Assembly (NCBI RefSeq): GCF_964340395.1
Contig: NC_135569.1
Location: 2,327,400 to 2,391,399, forward strand
Origin: Glandiceps talaboti
Lineage: Eukaryota > Hemichordata > Enteropneusta > Spengelidae
Direction of reading: 5' to 3'
Length of the DNA: 64,000 bases
This document shows, in pieces, positions 38,201 to 49,492 of the stretch. The translations under genes and the position numbers were made by a program. A model generated the notes under the pieces. That model did not search any database. It was not told the origin of the DNA and saw only the letters and a program-made list of their open reading frames with translations. Positions within the stretch are counted from its first letter, which is position 1. Each line of letters begins with the position of its first letter.

Positions 38201-40439
38201 CTACAGTAAAAATGAAGGTTTCTGAAAGCATTGTTGTAGACTTAATGGTGCTTTTCGTTCCCCTTCAGACATTAAAATAATAAATTTGTAACATCTTCCA
38301 TAGTTTAGAAAGTTTTACAAACATAAACTAGTATTAAATCTGTCAATATCTGTTGACATGTTTTTGTTGAAAAGGTTGGAAAAGATTCTTGGCCAGAAGA
38401 TGAAATTTGCATATGCCTAACTAGTGACAGATAACACCTTACCCAAACCAAGCAGTACAGTACTTCAATAAAGATCTGAGGTTTTGCATACACAAATTAC
38501 TGCAAATTAAGAAAAATAATAGTTGAAATCACTTGATGTTTTCAGAATAAATCGTGGCAACCAGACATACTCCTTTCCTATCCACTTATCTGATGACATC
38601 AACCCAGTGGCTATATTCTATGGTACCATTGCACCCATCACTGCGTTCATTCTCATCAAAGCCCTTGTTGTCAACCCTTACCTCAAGAAACAAAAACAAA
38701 GGTAAGTTGTAGCACAATGTCAAAGTTGAAAGTGCAGCAAATATTTCAAGCTGAATGAGAATTAAAAGCTCACATGTATGTTGCCATGATGTCAATGTTC
38801 TAACACAATGTCAAAGTTCAAAGTTTAGAGTTCAAGCTGACTCAGCCTTGAATTTGATTATTTATGTAGCCATGACATTAGATTTTAACATAGACCCTCC
38901 ACCCACAGGGTCTATGATTTCAACCACAATGTCAAAGTCCAACCACAATATCAAAGTTCAACCACTGTGTCAAAGTTCAACCACCATGTCAAAGTTCAAC
39001 CTTCAGCAGACACATCAAATAAAGGCTATGTATGTTTTCATAGCAACCAAGTAAATTTGTATCATTGAGTAATCTTACAATGTTTTCATTGTATACAGAG
39101 AAGAAGAGAAAAAAAGAGATGACAACAAAGAAAAATTAGAACGGAGGAAAAGAGAAGCAGAAACTGAGGTATGTTGTACCACTTACTGGTATGTTTCTAC
39201 ACTGATGTATGTTGTACCACTTACCATATTTGGGTAAAATGTGTTAGGGGATGATACGGGAAAACTATCGCCTGGGTTTGATACATGCACTCTCCATTGA
39301 AATACATTGAAAACTATACTAGGTATGGTGTAAGATAATGATGGTTTTGGTCTACTCTAGGTGCAACTAATGCAAGAGATGTTTGAGAGAATTCAAGAGA
39401 CAGAAAGTAGCAAGAGAGGGTTATTGATAGTCAAGGCATGGTATGGTCAACTAGTAGTGTCACAGACAGATCAGGAAACCAACGACCTTGTCATTGATGT
39501 CACTATACCATTACAATGTCAAGTGAAAAACTCTAAACTCATTTTAACTGAAGTATCCAAGGTAAGACTAAGAAAATCGTATATTGTTATTATAATTGTA
39601 TTGTAACGGTTCTTGTTGCAAAACGTTCTAATTACCTGCGAGTAACGTTTTGTCATGCAAACATGCTTTGTCAAACTGAGTAGGAAGTTATAAAGATAAA
39701 GAATCATTCATTTGTTGTGGACCAACTTTTTCTATAGCTTGGGCAGACAACTGTTTGTCAAACTTCAATTGTAATCGTAATCAGAACAGGGTCTGTAGAT
39801 ATGACATCACAATTTCATTTCTACCTCTGAAGAGAGAATTTATATTTATTTGACTATATTTGCATAAAGTGAACTAATATTGTGTTGTTTTTTTCCAGAG
39901 TTGTCTTCCAGGTTTTTATGATCCGTGCGGTTCAGAAGACAGAAGTTTAAAGGTGTCATACAAATTTTTAGACCAACTCCATGAATGTACAATTTTAGAT
40001 AATGAACCACTTAGGATACCAAAACAATGTAAGTTGTAATATTTAGAAACTTATCTAGTTGTAAGTAAAGTAGAAATGTATGCATCCACACAGACAGTCA
40101 TACAATCAGATACATACACACAAGTACAAACAGACAGACACATACATACATACATACATACATACATACATACATACATACATACATACATACATACATA
40201 CATACATACATACACACATACATACACATGCATGCATGCATACACATGCAGACACTGACATACACATAGACATATGCAAACTCAGACATTCTCAGACAGA
40301 CAGACAGCCAAATTTGTCAACAGCTCTGTCAAACAGCTGTTTTTCTAAACAAAATTTTAAAACCTCACTCACATTTAAGCACATCATGATGATTTTTAAT
40401 TGTTTTCTTTTCACAGCTCACAGAGTGACTGAGAGCTGA
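28366..40439 (+). CDS. DNAJC11: DnaJ homolog subfamily C member 11
   Basis: Fifteen exons: 28366-28440, 30361-30490, 31060-31232, 32016-32089, 32488-32662, 33162-33229, 34076-34143, 35008-35132, 36279-36358, 37634-37750, 38546-38701, 39099-39168, 39361-39561, 39899-40028 and 40417-40439. All have GT-AG borders and matching phases, and they join to 554 residues (human about 559). An N-terminal J domain ([17 protein letters not shown] with the HPD motif, [13 protein letters not shown]) is followed by [15 protein letters not shown], a long beta-rich middle, a hydrophobic segment ([20 protein letters not shown]), a charged coiled stretch, and the DUF3395-type C-terminus ([10 protein letters not shown] to LRIPKQSHR). 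The known role of the family is at the mitochondrial outer membrane, tied to the MICOS/SAM assembly and cristae shape. The gene looks intact. Introns hold many repeats, including copies of the exon 10 and exon 12 donors. Confidence 0.96.
28811..30310. mobile_element. 1.5 kb nested inverted-repeat element, MULE-like
   Basis: Outer arms 28811-29050 and 30049-30310 are inverted copies with ends GTATCCAGTCAAAACG and CGTTTTGACTGGATAC. An inner inverted pair lies at 29269-29411 and 29585-29760. Both pairs carry tandem AAAACGTCCCCGGGTC motifs. On the minus strand 29847-29761 encodes [20 protein letters not shown] and QHRRCTKG, a PHD-like Cys-x2-Cys...His...Cys fragment that I associate, from memory, with Mutator-like transposase proteins. 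Long inverted arms also fit that superfamily. No clear target-site duplication was found. The element fills most of DNAJC11 intron 1 and ends 50 bp before exon 2. Confidence 0.65.
30731..30808. repeat. Short hairpin repeat with TTACCCAGACT ends
   Basis: AGTCTTGCTTACCCAGACTC faces GAGTCTGGGTAACTGGA. A sister hairpin lies at 29528-29583 inside the inverted-repeat element, and the right half is multiplied seven times at 33645-33932. It is a small dispersed palindrome of unknown origin. Confidence 0.6.
33385..33580 (+). repeat. DNAJC11 intronic repeat, copy 1 (intron 6)
   Basis: Begins GACAGTGATTACTTGATTGG, runs through AAACCCATGTGATCACTTGT and CTACAGTAAAAATGAAGG, and ends TTCGTTCCCCTTCAGAC. Copies 2, 3 and 4 lie in introns 8, 9 and 10. 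I saw none outside this gene. No inverted ends. Confidence 0.8.
33645..33932 (+). repeat. Seven tandem 41 bp units, DNAJC11 intron 6
   Basis: Unit contains GTCAGAGGTAGTCTGGGTAA followed by CCGAGACTAATATAGCATGTG. The piece AGTCTGGGTAACCGAGACT is the same as one arm of the hairpin repeats at 29528 and 30731. Confidence 0.9.
34270..34800. repeat. CATAGCAACCC-type minisatellite with higher-order units, DNAJC11 intron 7
   Basis: Built of short phrases such as CATAGCAACCCATAACACAC and TAGCAACACTCCCATAGC, arranged in a longer unit repeated about three times from about 34320 to 34700. Minus-strand frames across it (GCYGYAVG-like) are artefacts. Confidence 0.85.
34891..34966 (+). mobile_element. SINE 3' end, copy 3
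   Basis: TAATTGTAAAGCGCTTTGAG, GGGAAAGCGCTATATAAG, ACCCAAC and an ATT tail, as in the SINE at 6901. The 5' part is absent. It lies just before DNAJC11 exon 8. Confidence 0.8.
35143..35219. repeat. (CA)n microsatellite
   Basis: About 75 bp of pure CA, starting 14 bp after the donor of DNAJC11 exon 8. Confidence 0.95.
35308..35501 (+). repeat. DNAJC11 intronic repeat, copy 2 (intron 8)
   Basis: Nearly identical to copy 1 over about 180 bp, including the end TTTATAACC that follows the CCCCTTCAGAC core. Confidence 0.8.
35630..36005. repeat. (TATG)n-(TCTG)n microsatellite block
   Basis: About 190 bp of TATG followed by about 170 bp of TCTG/TCTC variants. The three overlapping long frames it creates (YVCM-type) are not genes. 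Confidence 0.95.
36569..36720 (+). repeat. Six tandem 26 bp units, DNAJC11 intron 9
   Basis: TTCCTGTTTAGTTTCTGGTG repeats about six times. No similarity to the neighbouring exons was seen. Confidence 0.85.
36912..37245 (+). repeat. 32 bp array with eleven TGATTGGCT motifs, DNAJC11 intron 9
   Basis: The unit is AGAAGTTGTAGGCAGTCATT plus ACTTGATTGGCT. It has expanded from the 5' part of the intronic repeat whose third copy follows directly (37212-37380). The reverse strand reads AGCCAATCA, the consensus NF-Y CCAAT box, eleven times. Confidence 0.85.
37212..37380 (+). repeat. DNAJC11 intronic repeat, copy 3 (intron 9), diverged
   Basis: Retains AAACCCATGTGATCACTTGT, ACAATGTACAC and CTACAGTAAAAATGAAG, but differs more than the other copies and has small deletions. 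Confidence 0.7.
37712..38040 (+). repeat. Exon-edge minisatellite at the DNAJC11 exon 10 donor
   Basis: The last 39 bp of exon 10 plus the donor (ACCAATAGGAGTCACTGTT, AAAATCAA, GTAAGTATAG) are followed by seven intronic copies with periods of 41 bp and longer. The first two copies keep a perfect GTAAGTAT donor, at 37792 and 37833. Later copies have lost it. Using a downstream donor would give an immediate TAA after AAG, so these sites would truncate the protein. Confidence 0.9.
38056..38270 (+). repeat. DNAJC11 intronic repeat, copy 4 (intron 10)
   Basis: Very similar to copies 1 and 2 over its length. It follows directly on the exon 10 donor array. Confidence 0.8.
38923..39003 (+). repeat. 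About five 18 bp units, DNAJC11 intron 11
   Basis: CAACCACAATGTCAAAGT-type units with substitutions. Two more diverged copies lie upstream, near 38715 and 38805. Confidence 0.75.
39160..39228 (+). repeat. Duplicated donor of DNAJC11 exon 12
   Basis: The exon end and donor ACTGAGGTATGTTGTACCAC (border after GAG at 39168) recur about 37 bp downstream as ACTGATGTATGTTGTACCAC. This is the two-copy form of the exon-edge arrays seen elsewhere in the window. Confidence 0.7.
40138..40250. repeat. (CATA)n microsatellite
   Basis: About 80 bp of CATA in DNAJC11 intron 14, followed by irregular CACATA/CATG sequence. Confidence 0.95.
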
Positions 40440-40485
40440 GAGTGGGCTGTGTAAAACTGAGAGCTGAGAGTGGGCTGTGTAAATA
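40425..40485 (+). repeat. Tandem duplication across the DNAJC11 stop codon
   Basis: ACTGAGAGCTGAGAGTGGGC and TGTGTAAA, which span the stop (TGA at 40437-40439), occur twice in a row. The second copy falls in the 3' UTR. Confidence 0.8.
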
Positions 40486-43400
40486 GAGATTGCTGTGACA
40501 AGCTGTAATCAATACAGGAGTTGTTGTTGTGTCCCTCCATACCCTTGAAGACACTGACATGTTGTGGCAATCAACAAAATACTTCCTAAAACTGTGATTC
40601 AATATGTGTGCTTCCCTTTCATGATAATTGTCAGTTTGTTTGTTTGTTGTGTATTCAAACTGTGACCTCCAAGATGATGTTAGTTTTATTTGGTTTAAAG
40701 GCCAGGGTTTCAATCCCAGGTTCTCACATTAATGTCATATCAGGGGAGCCGTAATTTTTGTTCGCGAGTTTCCATGACAACCATTTTTCACACCTACATA
40801 CACACAAACCTTGCAAAGTGAGGACTTGCTACATACACACAAACCAGGCAAGTCAATTCAAGTGTTTGAAATTGAAGGAAAACAGAAATAAAACCCCTCA
40901 GATTTCAAGATATGTTGAGTTTTACTTACGATATTACAAGTATTTTTAACATAGTGTGTGCCCTGGAAATGAAAATATTACTGTTACTTTGTCCAAGAAA
41001 AACTTCAACTCATTCTCAATTCAAATCAACAAACAAGTCTTTGGTCATTGTATAATTTTTTTGAAATAGAGGTCAAGGTTGGAATTGGGGGGTGGGGTGG
41101 GGGTGGGAGGGGTATGGCATCAATGTAATTCCTGAACTCTATATTCACACTTCTAACCAAATTTCGTAAACACTTTCTTTCTTGCCTTCAGTGATAACAG
41201 CTTATTTACTACTGAAATGTTGATATGTTAATAAAATGTACTGCTAATGTTATATACAGTGCCGGGTTTCCAACTGGTATTTTAATGTGTTTACCATGTT
41301 TTTATACATTGTATCTATCATAGGGGTGTAAATTTTCACCATGGTTTACATCATATATAAACATACCAATGTCACACTTTTGAATGATCATTGAGGGAGG
41401 GGGTTGCCGTTCACTTATTGAGCGTATGTGGCATTGGGTGATTGTCCCTAAGACAACTCAAGTTGTTGGTGTGTATGTGAAACACTTGATTTTTGTGATT
41501 TGATGTCAGTTTCTGATTACTACAATGTACAGATTTCAAGAGAATGTATTTCAGGTACTTTCCAGTAGGCCATTGCCATTGCAAACAGGAAATTGAGAAT
41601 ACAGCGCCCTCGCTCAAATTGGGGGTATCATCACCTTAATGTACCATTTCTTATAAGAGCTTTGTTCCTTGTATTCTGTAGAAGTGTAAGTCAGGGATAT
41701 TTTTCATATTGTTCAGACATCGAGGAAAGCAACAGTACTCTACGATTAACCAAGTAACCTATACCATGTGTATGTACCCCAAGGTACACACAGACAGGAA
41801 GTAGAGTGCCACCATGGCAAATTTTGGAAATTTGTTACTGCATCTTTACAAGTGGCTACCTCCAGGCTACCTCCAATGTGTTATTTGTTGTCTACATTGC
41901 TGTGAGCCAATGGATAAACTTATCTTAATATGCTAATTTTATGTAAATGTTCAAACTGTATTGTACCAATCACAATTAAGGATTGCTGTACAGCAGGTAT
42001 TTCCGCACACATGGAATGTTCTACTTGAATACTATGGGAATGAGATCGATTTAGAGTAATTTACTGTGAATGTGTTTATTTCTCTGCGGGATTTATTTTA
42101 GCTGAAAGTTTTTACATCGAAGTATCTCACACTAACTTAAACAACAGAACTTTGTTCATGCACTTCAGAACAATTCATAGAAGATGCAAGAAACATTGCA
42201 CTCCCGAATTGATTTGCTAAACCAATGTGTTTTCATACTAACCTGATACTGTAAACACTGCATGACATGGCAGTAATATATTTTTTAATTCAACACATCA
42301 GTGAGGGAATTTAAAATCAATTCCACTGCAGCTATGTATGATGCAAAGCATAGACGCAGTGTTTTGTTGAACATTGACATCTAATTTGCATAATTTGCCT
42401 GATATATGCAAATTTTATGATGAACTAAAGCCTCACTTTGAAACATGGCATTCGTACACAAAATGGCTAACATTCTGTCGGTCTCTATCCTTGTGAGAAT
42501 GAAAGGTATACTTGAAGGAAGGGATATTTGTCATATTGTCCAACATATAGAAACCTGTTAATAAAGTGATAGATACAATAGTACTGCCAATTATACAAAC
42601 TGTAGCAGTGCATTTGTGTGCTTGTAGCAATAGTAGTATTAGTTTTGTGGAGTTTGTTCTTAAAGTGACTGGTTGGCATTAGTTTGACTTTATGTTGTTT
42701 ACACACACACACACACACACTGTAAATACATACACTTCATTTCATGCTAAATGTCTTGACTTCTGGCCATCGATGACCCCCCCCCCCCCCACATCAGTTC
42801 AGTTCTGCTAAAAATGTATTTTGTGCCAATGATCTGATGAATCCCCCCCCCCACCCACCCACCCACCCACACACACACACACATACACACCACACCTCAG
42901 TTCAGTTGTGCTAAGAATAATAACCTAACTTCTGGCAATGAATGAATTCCCCCTCTCACACCCCATTCCAATTAAACACCATTTCTCACCCTCAATAAAA
43001 CACTTTTCTGTGATCTCTACTCCAATCACAAACTGACAGAGTAAAAATATTTCGTACAGTAATTTATTTTCCCCTTCAAAACTGAATATTTTTTCAAAAA
43101 TTAAATTTCAATTTATAAGATTAATGACACTAATAGTTGAATACAAGGTGGTATCAAGGAATGTAGAGTCATGCATATTCAGTGTACATCTAATAAATAT
43201 TCATCTCTGCTAAGACCCATGAGGTGTGCAATGACCCTAAAAGAACACAAGATTATGAAAGTACCTTTTATTTCTTGGAATGGCATTCCTTTGTAAACAT
43301 AATTTGCCAAGGTGAGATTTATTGTAGATTTGATGAGAATACAAAAGATAATGCTCCTATTTTTCAGTTGGATAAAAAACAAAATAATATCAATAAACAA

Positions 43401-43899
43401 AGACAAAAAAGACATTCTCAATATATTTTGTGACACAATTATTAACTGATAAAAAGAAACATTTCCTCTTAACGGGCTGCCCTATTTTCACCATGTTCCT
43501 GACATACCCTATTCCAACATGAATTAATCTTACCATGTTCCTAACTCCTTGCCCTGTCCCAGCATGCACCGTACCAACCATCAGGATTACACTATGCATC
43601 TTCCAAATATTGTTTGCATTGATGGAAAAATGAACATTTTTTTTTTAAAAACTTGATGAACTGAAATGTTCTAAGTAGTTTAAATATTCATAACCCTTCC
43701 CAAGTCATAGAAAAATCAAATATGCTGTAATTTCTTTGGTATACAATATTGTCTGTCCTCAATCGAATATCCTGTCAGTTGCCAATTACCCTCTGACCCT
43801 TGAACCCTGACCCCCATACTGTCTGCTTTCAAATGGAGTCTTCGCTGCTTTAAGTTGCCTGTCATGTCTCCATTGGAGAAAACAGCACCCTCTGTTGCC
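40440..43899. other. Convergent intergenic region between DNAJC11 and SFT2D3
   Basis: Both neighbours end here, so it contains both 3' UTRs. It holds a relic of the TTAA-type MITE family (41090-41470) and simple C/CA-rich tracts (42700-42900). No exon was recognised. Confidence 0.6.
41090..41470 (-). mobile_element. Relic relative of the TTAA-flanked MITE
   Basis: Aligns in reverse orientation with the element at 51596-52083. Shared pieces are AACCAAATTTCG, GATAACAGCTT, TTTACTACTGA, GTTTACATCATATATAAA and ACTTATTGAGC. Terminal CCCTA/TTAA ends are not recognisable, so it is older or truncated. Confidence 0.65.
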
Positions 43900-46800
43900 T
43901 CACACTGGCAATGTTTTGCTGACTGTTTTTGTTACAACAGATGAAAAAATTTTGGTGAAAAATTTGAGTCCTGTTTGCCCTCCTGGAATATAGCTGATGA
44001 TATACCTGTGAAAAAAAATGATACATTACAGAATTTTACCACAGCCAGTTAAATTAGCCATACATGGTCACAATTCAACAATTTTTTAACATGGTAGTCA
44101 TATGATAGTCAGCTGACTAGCAGTGGCCAATCACGATGCTCATGACAAGTCTTGTATCAAGATTTTGGATTTGCACTTGGAAGGTTGCTGACAAAAGCTG
44201 TGAATAACAGCGCCTCTGATGTGCAGTTCTCAGGCAAGCCCTTAAACTTAACAACACCTTTGGTACTATGACCTGTGGTCACTTTTAAAGTTATCAGAAC
44301 TGACCAGAGGGTTGAGCAGCTACACTAATGGGCTTCATGAGATTCAAAAACATGCTACAATCTAACAAAAACAACTCAAAAACATGCTAAGAACTAATTA
44401 TAATATCTCAACTACGTCAAAGTAGTAAGCTACCCGACTATAGTTGTATTAGCCAATCATAATGCTACAATTTACTAAAATTATCTCAACTCCAAAATCA
44501 TAAGTAAATTTTGTTGTCATAGTAACTATACTTACCAAGCTAATGCTATTATTTGAATTACTGCACTGAAAACTGTAAAAATAGTACTTTTCATCTGTGA
44601 AAGAAAGAGATGGAAATAATATTGACTGCTCGTACCTCATAAAAATTCTTTGGTACATATTGGAAAGCCAGCATACATACAAGTACACCTGACTTGGTGA
44701 TGGCACCCAGTATACAATGTTGAACATACTACCAAACCAGAGTGACTACACATGTTAAATTACTACCAAACCAGAGTGACTGCACTGTTTTAAATTACTA
44801 CCAAACTCGAGTGACTACACATGCTAAATTACTACCAAACCAGAGTGACTCTAGAGTTTCAACTGGGTGGAATAATGTTTTTATAATTATGTCTCACAAA
44901 ATATTGAACACTGATACCGCGTTTATAAAATGATACATTTTATCTCACTGTGAACAAGGCAGATTCCAAACACAAAACTGTTTATTTGTACATCAGTTAG
45001 CAATTTTCAAAAGTAAGATGTATGAGTTCATGAAGATGATACCAATATTATTGCTAGATTGCAGAAATACAAGGTCTGTTGGGTCATATGAAAAATATAT
45101 AAAATGTTTATGTTGTATTTTGAAAGTTAGTATATAGTAAATAAGTAGTCTATTTATTCCGTATTTGGAGGCCATCGGCCTAAAGATACAAAAAAAATTA
45201 TTACAATAAAGTAGTACTTTTATAAAGGCAATGAAACTGTTACATAACACTGGTAGCTTCTTTGTGTAGTTTCATGGCATGAAATAAGAATACTGCGAGA
45301 CGTTGTAGTGTATCTACATTGTTAGAAGAAAGTAAATCGACAAAGTTCTGTATAGACGGAGGATCAAAGTAAAATCTAGAGATATTATATTTCATAAAGT
45401 AAAGTATATATACTTACAACCATGGCAAAATACAAAGTAGCAAACATGGATCCAAAGTATGTGGTAGTAAATGGTAACCTAGATGCTGAACAAAGATGTT
45501 TGACGTTATTCCATGGTCCCCATAAAAGAGAAAAACTGAAAGAGAGAGAAATTTGGAGTGGTGAGATGTCAAGTAGACTTGACAGGATTTGGGTTTTAAT
45601 ACAATATGAAACCATTCCTCTATTTCAAATTTATATCATTTTTGTGTATTTCTCGTTTCTATTTTTTTTCCATACATTCTTAAAAGAATGAAATAAATAG
45701 TTTTTAGAGTAAAGAAACTGTCTTACCTGCTAATTGTAAATAAACTGCCTAGTGTATAAAGAAGTGCAAACTTTCTGGCTTTTAAGATAATAAAAGGTGC
45801 AAAAAATCCTGCCACGACAAAACAGAATATACCAGCTACAAGACATCCCATGAAACCCATGATTCGTTGTTTTTTACTCTGGAAAAAAAAAGTAAAGACA
45901 TATTTTGCAACAATAATTCATCAACCAATCTTTCCAAATTTGACATGCTACTGACAAAGTTAGATTTTTACACCTTTTTTCAATTTAGATTTTTCCACTA
46001 TTATTTTCAACTACATTTCTACTACTGAATGGACTAATATTTATTCCACTCTTTGATCAGTTTAGTCTTCATCTGAAAATAACCACACTCAGTGTCACTG
46101 TTGCCAAAATCAGCATTTTAAGTAACAGCTTGCATACAACAAGTCACAGCTGGCCAACACATATACTGAAGTCTCAGATTTTTAAAAAAAAATTTATTTG
46201 TTCAAGTATATTTATGTATTTACTTATGGTATTATCTACATGTAACATCATAATCTAGGAATAACAGTAGATACTATATATTGTGTTCTAAGTTAGAGGA
46301 CATGCAGAGTATTGACATGTGCACTTGGCACAGGAAATTGGACAGAAACCACAATATATTCATCGAAAATGGTTAAAATACCAATAATTTGACATTACAA
46401 TTTACTCTACATGTTAATCACTGGTTGATATTACCCATAAACAGATTGAAATCATGATCACCATTGGGTGCACTGATTTTTGGGTGCAGACCCAAAAATA
46501 AATTTAATTTGATTTATCGTGTATATATATACAGCTATAAAAAATATGTTCACCTACAGGTGATGAAATACTGTTCATGGTGTGCGATATTACGAGCAAG
46601 TTTTTGTACTTTTTAAAAATTCCAGTTACGGCTAGTGCAGCTTTAAATGTAGAATTCTTCTGGTTATGTGCTAAAAATGACTCCAAGTATTTCCTGTTGA
46701 CGACTGTTTTTAAAAAAGTTGTAGTTAAAGCATAAAACCTCGTGGAGGAGCTATGGTCAAAGTGACTACCAACAAAAAGACGTTAATTTTGAGCCCGCAA

Positions 46801-47579
46801 TAAACACTAACTTATTATTGTGTAGAATGCTGTGATTGATTAACATAGACATGATGTTAATGACTGTGTGACTGGCTTTGGTTGAAATTTGAAATTTCAC
46901 CTCAGGACCTAGAGAGATCATGAGATTTGATGCACTGATAATACTGGATCACTCCATACCATCGTATTACCCTAAGAATCATGGACACCCCCCCCCCCCA
47001 CCACCATCAATTTCAGAGCAGAGGTGTGTGTGTGCTTGTCAAATACACATGCTAAACAAGTCACATACCCACACACGCACACATACACATACACATACAT
47101 AGTCACTAGCCTAGTGACTAGTAGTAATAATAGTACGGTAGTACAGCACTGTATTGCAGAAATACAAATGCACACAAATAAGACATTCCCGTATTTTCGT
47201 AGAGATATGACTTGGGTCTATTAAAGAAGAATTTGTAAAATAATTTGTTTCTACTAAAATAACTATCAGTCATAATAAAACGTGGATAACACTACGTATC
47301 TCGGGGATTACATTGCCACGTACGTCATCACAACAGTGACATGTTTTGTGACAAACTGCTGTGAGTACTCACCAATGACGGACACATTGGATCTTGTTGT
47401 GCCTGGTTAAACCATCCATTTCCATCGTCTTCGATTTTTATTTCTTCCTGTTTACTAGTTCCAAACCACGAACTTATGCCCTTCGATTCATTTGAAGAGT
47501 TCTCTGCCGTATTTGACCCATTGCTCCCTGATTTGGACGACGAGAGGTAGTCCTGTAACTTCGTACTGAGGTTCGCCAT
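43900..47579 (-). CDS. SFT2D3: Vesicle transport protein SFT2D3
   Basis: Five exons: 47579-47373, 45878-45727, 45535-45418, 44594-44536 and 44005-43900, with matching phases, giving 213 residues (human 215). The N-terminus MANLSTKLQDYLSSSKSG matches the SFT2D3 start, and APFIILKARKFALLYTLGS matches the conserved core, which separates it from SFT2D1/2. About four membrane segments are visible (GFMGCLVAGIFCFVVAGFF, then ALLYTLGSLFTISSFSLLWG, TYFGSMFATLYFAMV and IFTVFSAVIQIIALAW). The C-terminus SKTLPV is like human KVLPV. The family is known from work on yeast Sft2p, a Golgi protein linked to fusion of endosome-derived vesicles. The human gene has one coding exon, if I recall correctly. The split form here would then be ancestral, or the human gene a retrocopy. 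Confidence 0.93.
44735..44850. repeat. Four units of about 31 bp, SFT2D3 intron 3
   Basis: TACTACCAAACCAGAGTGAC recurs four times with small differences between exons 3 and 4 of SFT2D3. It does not overlap an exon. Confidence 0.8.
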
Positions 47580-47720
47580 GTTGATTTTCTAGTTGATCGC
47601 CCTCTATCATCGTTCGAAGAAATAATGTCGTTTTTACAGCGAGCTAAAAGAAGTAGGGCGGACGTCCCTCGCTCGCAACATCTTCTCAACGCAAGGAGGC
47701 GGGCTTCAAAATACATTCTG
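47580..47720. promoter_or_regulatory. CG-richer 5' flank of SFT2D3, possibly bidirectional
   Basis: GGGCGGACGTCC and CGCTCGCAACATC lie within 140 bp upstream of the start codon, in a short CG-bearing patch that contrasts with the A+T-rich surroundings. This is typical of a TATA-less housekeeping promoter. On the plus strand a frame opens at 47625 (MSFLQRAKRSRADV) and reaches a GTATGC donor-like site at 47719. A divergent first exon is therefore possible, but no second exon was found. Confidence 0.4.
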
Positions 47721-49292
47721 GTATGCATGCCCATACATTTTGTCAGTTTTGCTTCATTTTGTACATACTCTTCTCTAAATGATACTAGACACTATAGTGA
47801 CTCTCCTAGTATTGATATTACCCATGGCATTGGTTGATAATTTGTTTAAACACACCCACAGTACATTCACATGCATAAACATCTACACTTGCACAAGTGC
47901 ATGCGTGAATGCATGTATGCATGCACACACCCCCACATACCCCAAGTACATGCATGCACACACACATGCCTACATATACACACCCACATGCATGCACACA
48001 CAGGCACTGCAGAGCCACACACACACACTGACGCACAGTGACACATACACACGCAGAGAAGAGATACACACACATACACACACACAAAGGCACATACACA
48101 TACAGAAATTAACCATCAATGATTGTACTCATGATAAAGCATTCATTTATGAGAAAATTAAAATATTTATTCATGTTGTAGCATAAAGACTGAGTGAAGT
48201 ATAGAAAAACTTCATAAGTTTATGAATGCATAGAATTACATATTTAAGTAGAAAATTCATTTTAAAAAGCAAGTTACAGTTTCTTTCCTTTATTTGACAT
48301 CATACAACATATACTAGTCATCTAGACTACAGGTACACAGCTTAGTGAACCAGCCAGACAGTGAATTCACTTTTGTAACCAAGCTAGGGGGTTAATAGTG
48401 CAGTGAACCAGTACAAGCACTTTTATCATCAAGCTAGGTGTTAGGGTAGTGATGCATGATGGGGGCTAAACCCCTTAACTTAAACATGAATATCTCATGT
48501 TACATGATGTATGCCAATGGTGTATAGCTATTCTGCCTATGATCAACAACTTATGGCAATCTTTGTTGTCAAAGAACCTGGTTCACTTCTGAGATGTGCC
48601 TTTAAAGACTCAACAGCGGCCATTTTGTATTAGTGCATATAAGTACCCTGAATACAAATGATTAGACTTATATTTAATGACATAATTGGAAATGAGTTGT
48701 GAAATTGAAGTGTAACACATACTCTACAGGAAGTGGCCCAGCAGCCATATTGTATTCCTATAGACTCTACAGGAAGTGGCCCAGCAGCCATTTTGAATTC
48801 CTATAGGTGTATACATACTCTGTAAGAGTATATTGGTACTGATACAAAGAGTCAGGATTTGCAGGATATTATATGGAAATAAATCTATAAAACTGCAGGA
48901 ATGGAAGACTTTTAAACAACTACAAGTAACAGTGGATGTCCCTTTAATAACTTTACTCAGCTAGAAAGTGTCAACACTTTACCACAGCCCTGTCACATTT
49001 ATACACCAGGCAATAATTCTCTTGTCTTGAAATTAAGAGAAACTGAACATTTTTCTTGGTTCATACTGCATGGCAACTCAGTGTACGTGGTTCACTGTCA
49101 GTAAAATGACTACCATCCATCATCAATACAGACAAATCAATACAAATGACAACGTTCCTCTTAGAATGTAAATTAAACAAAAGAAGAAACAAATTGGAGA
49201 TGTTCCTAGACAAATTGAATCCAGATTTTATATATACCATTTAGTAATCTGCTTTAAAAATGACCTTAGCTATCTCTGACAGACAGACAGAT

Positions 49293-49323
<31 letters not shown>

Positions 49324-49456
49324 TCTTGATCCCTTTCCTAATACATGTAACAGTAAAATGTCAGCAAAATGAGCAATCTACCAAAAATACCTCGTCCGCC
49401 AAGCATATACATCTAAACACACCCACACCCACCAAACACACACACACACACACACA

Positions 49457-49492
<36 letters not shown>

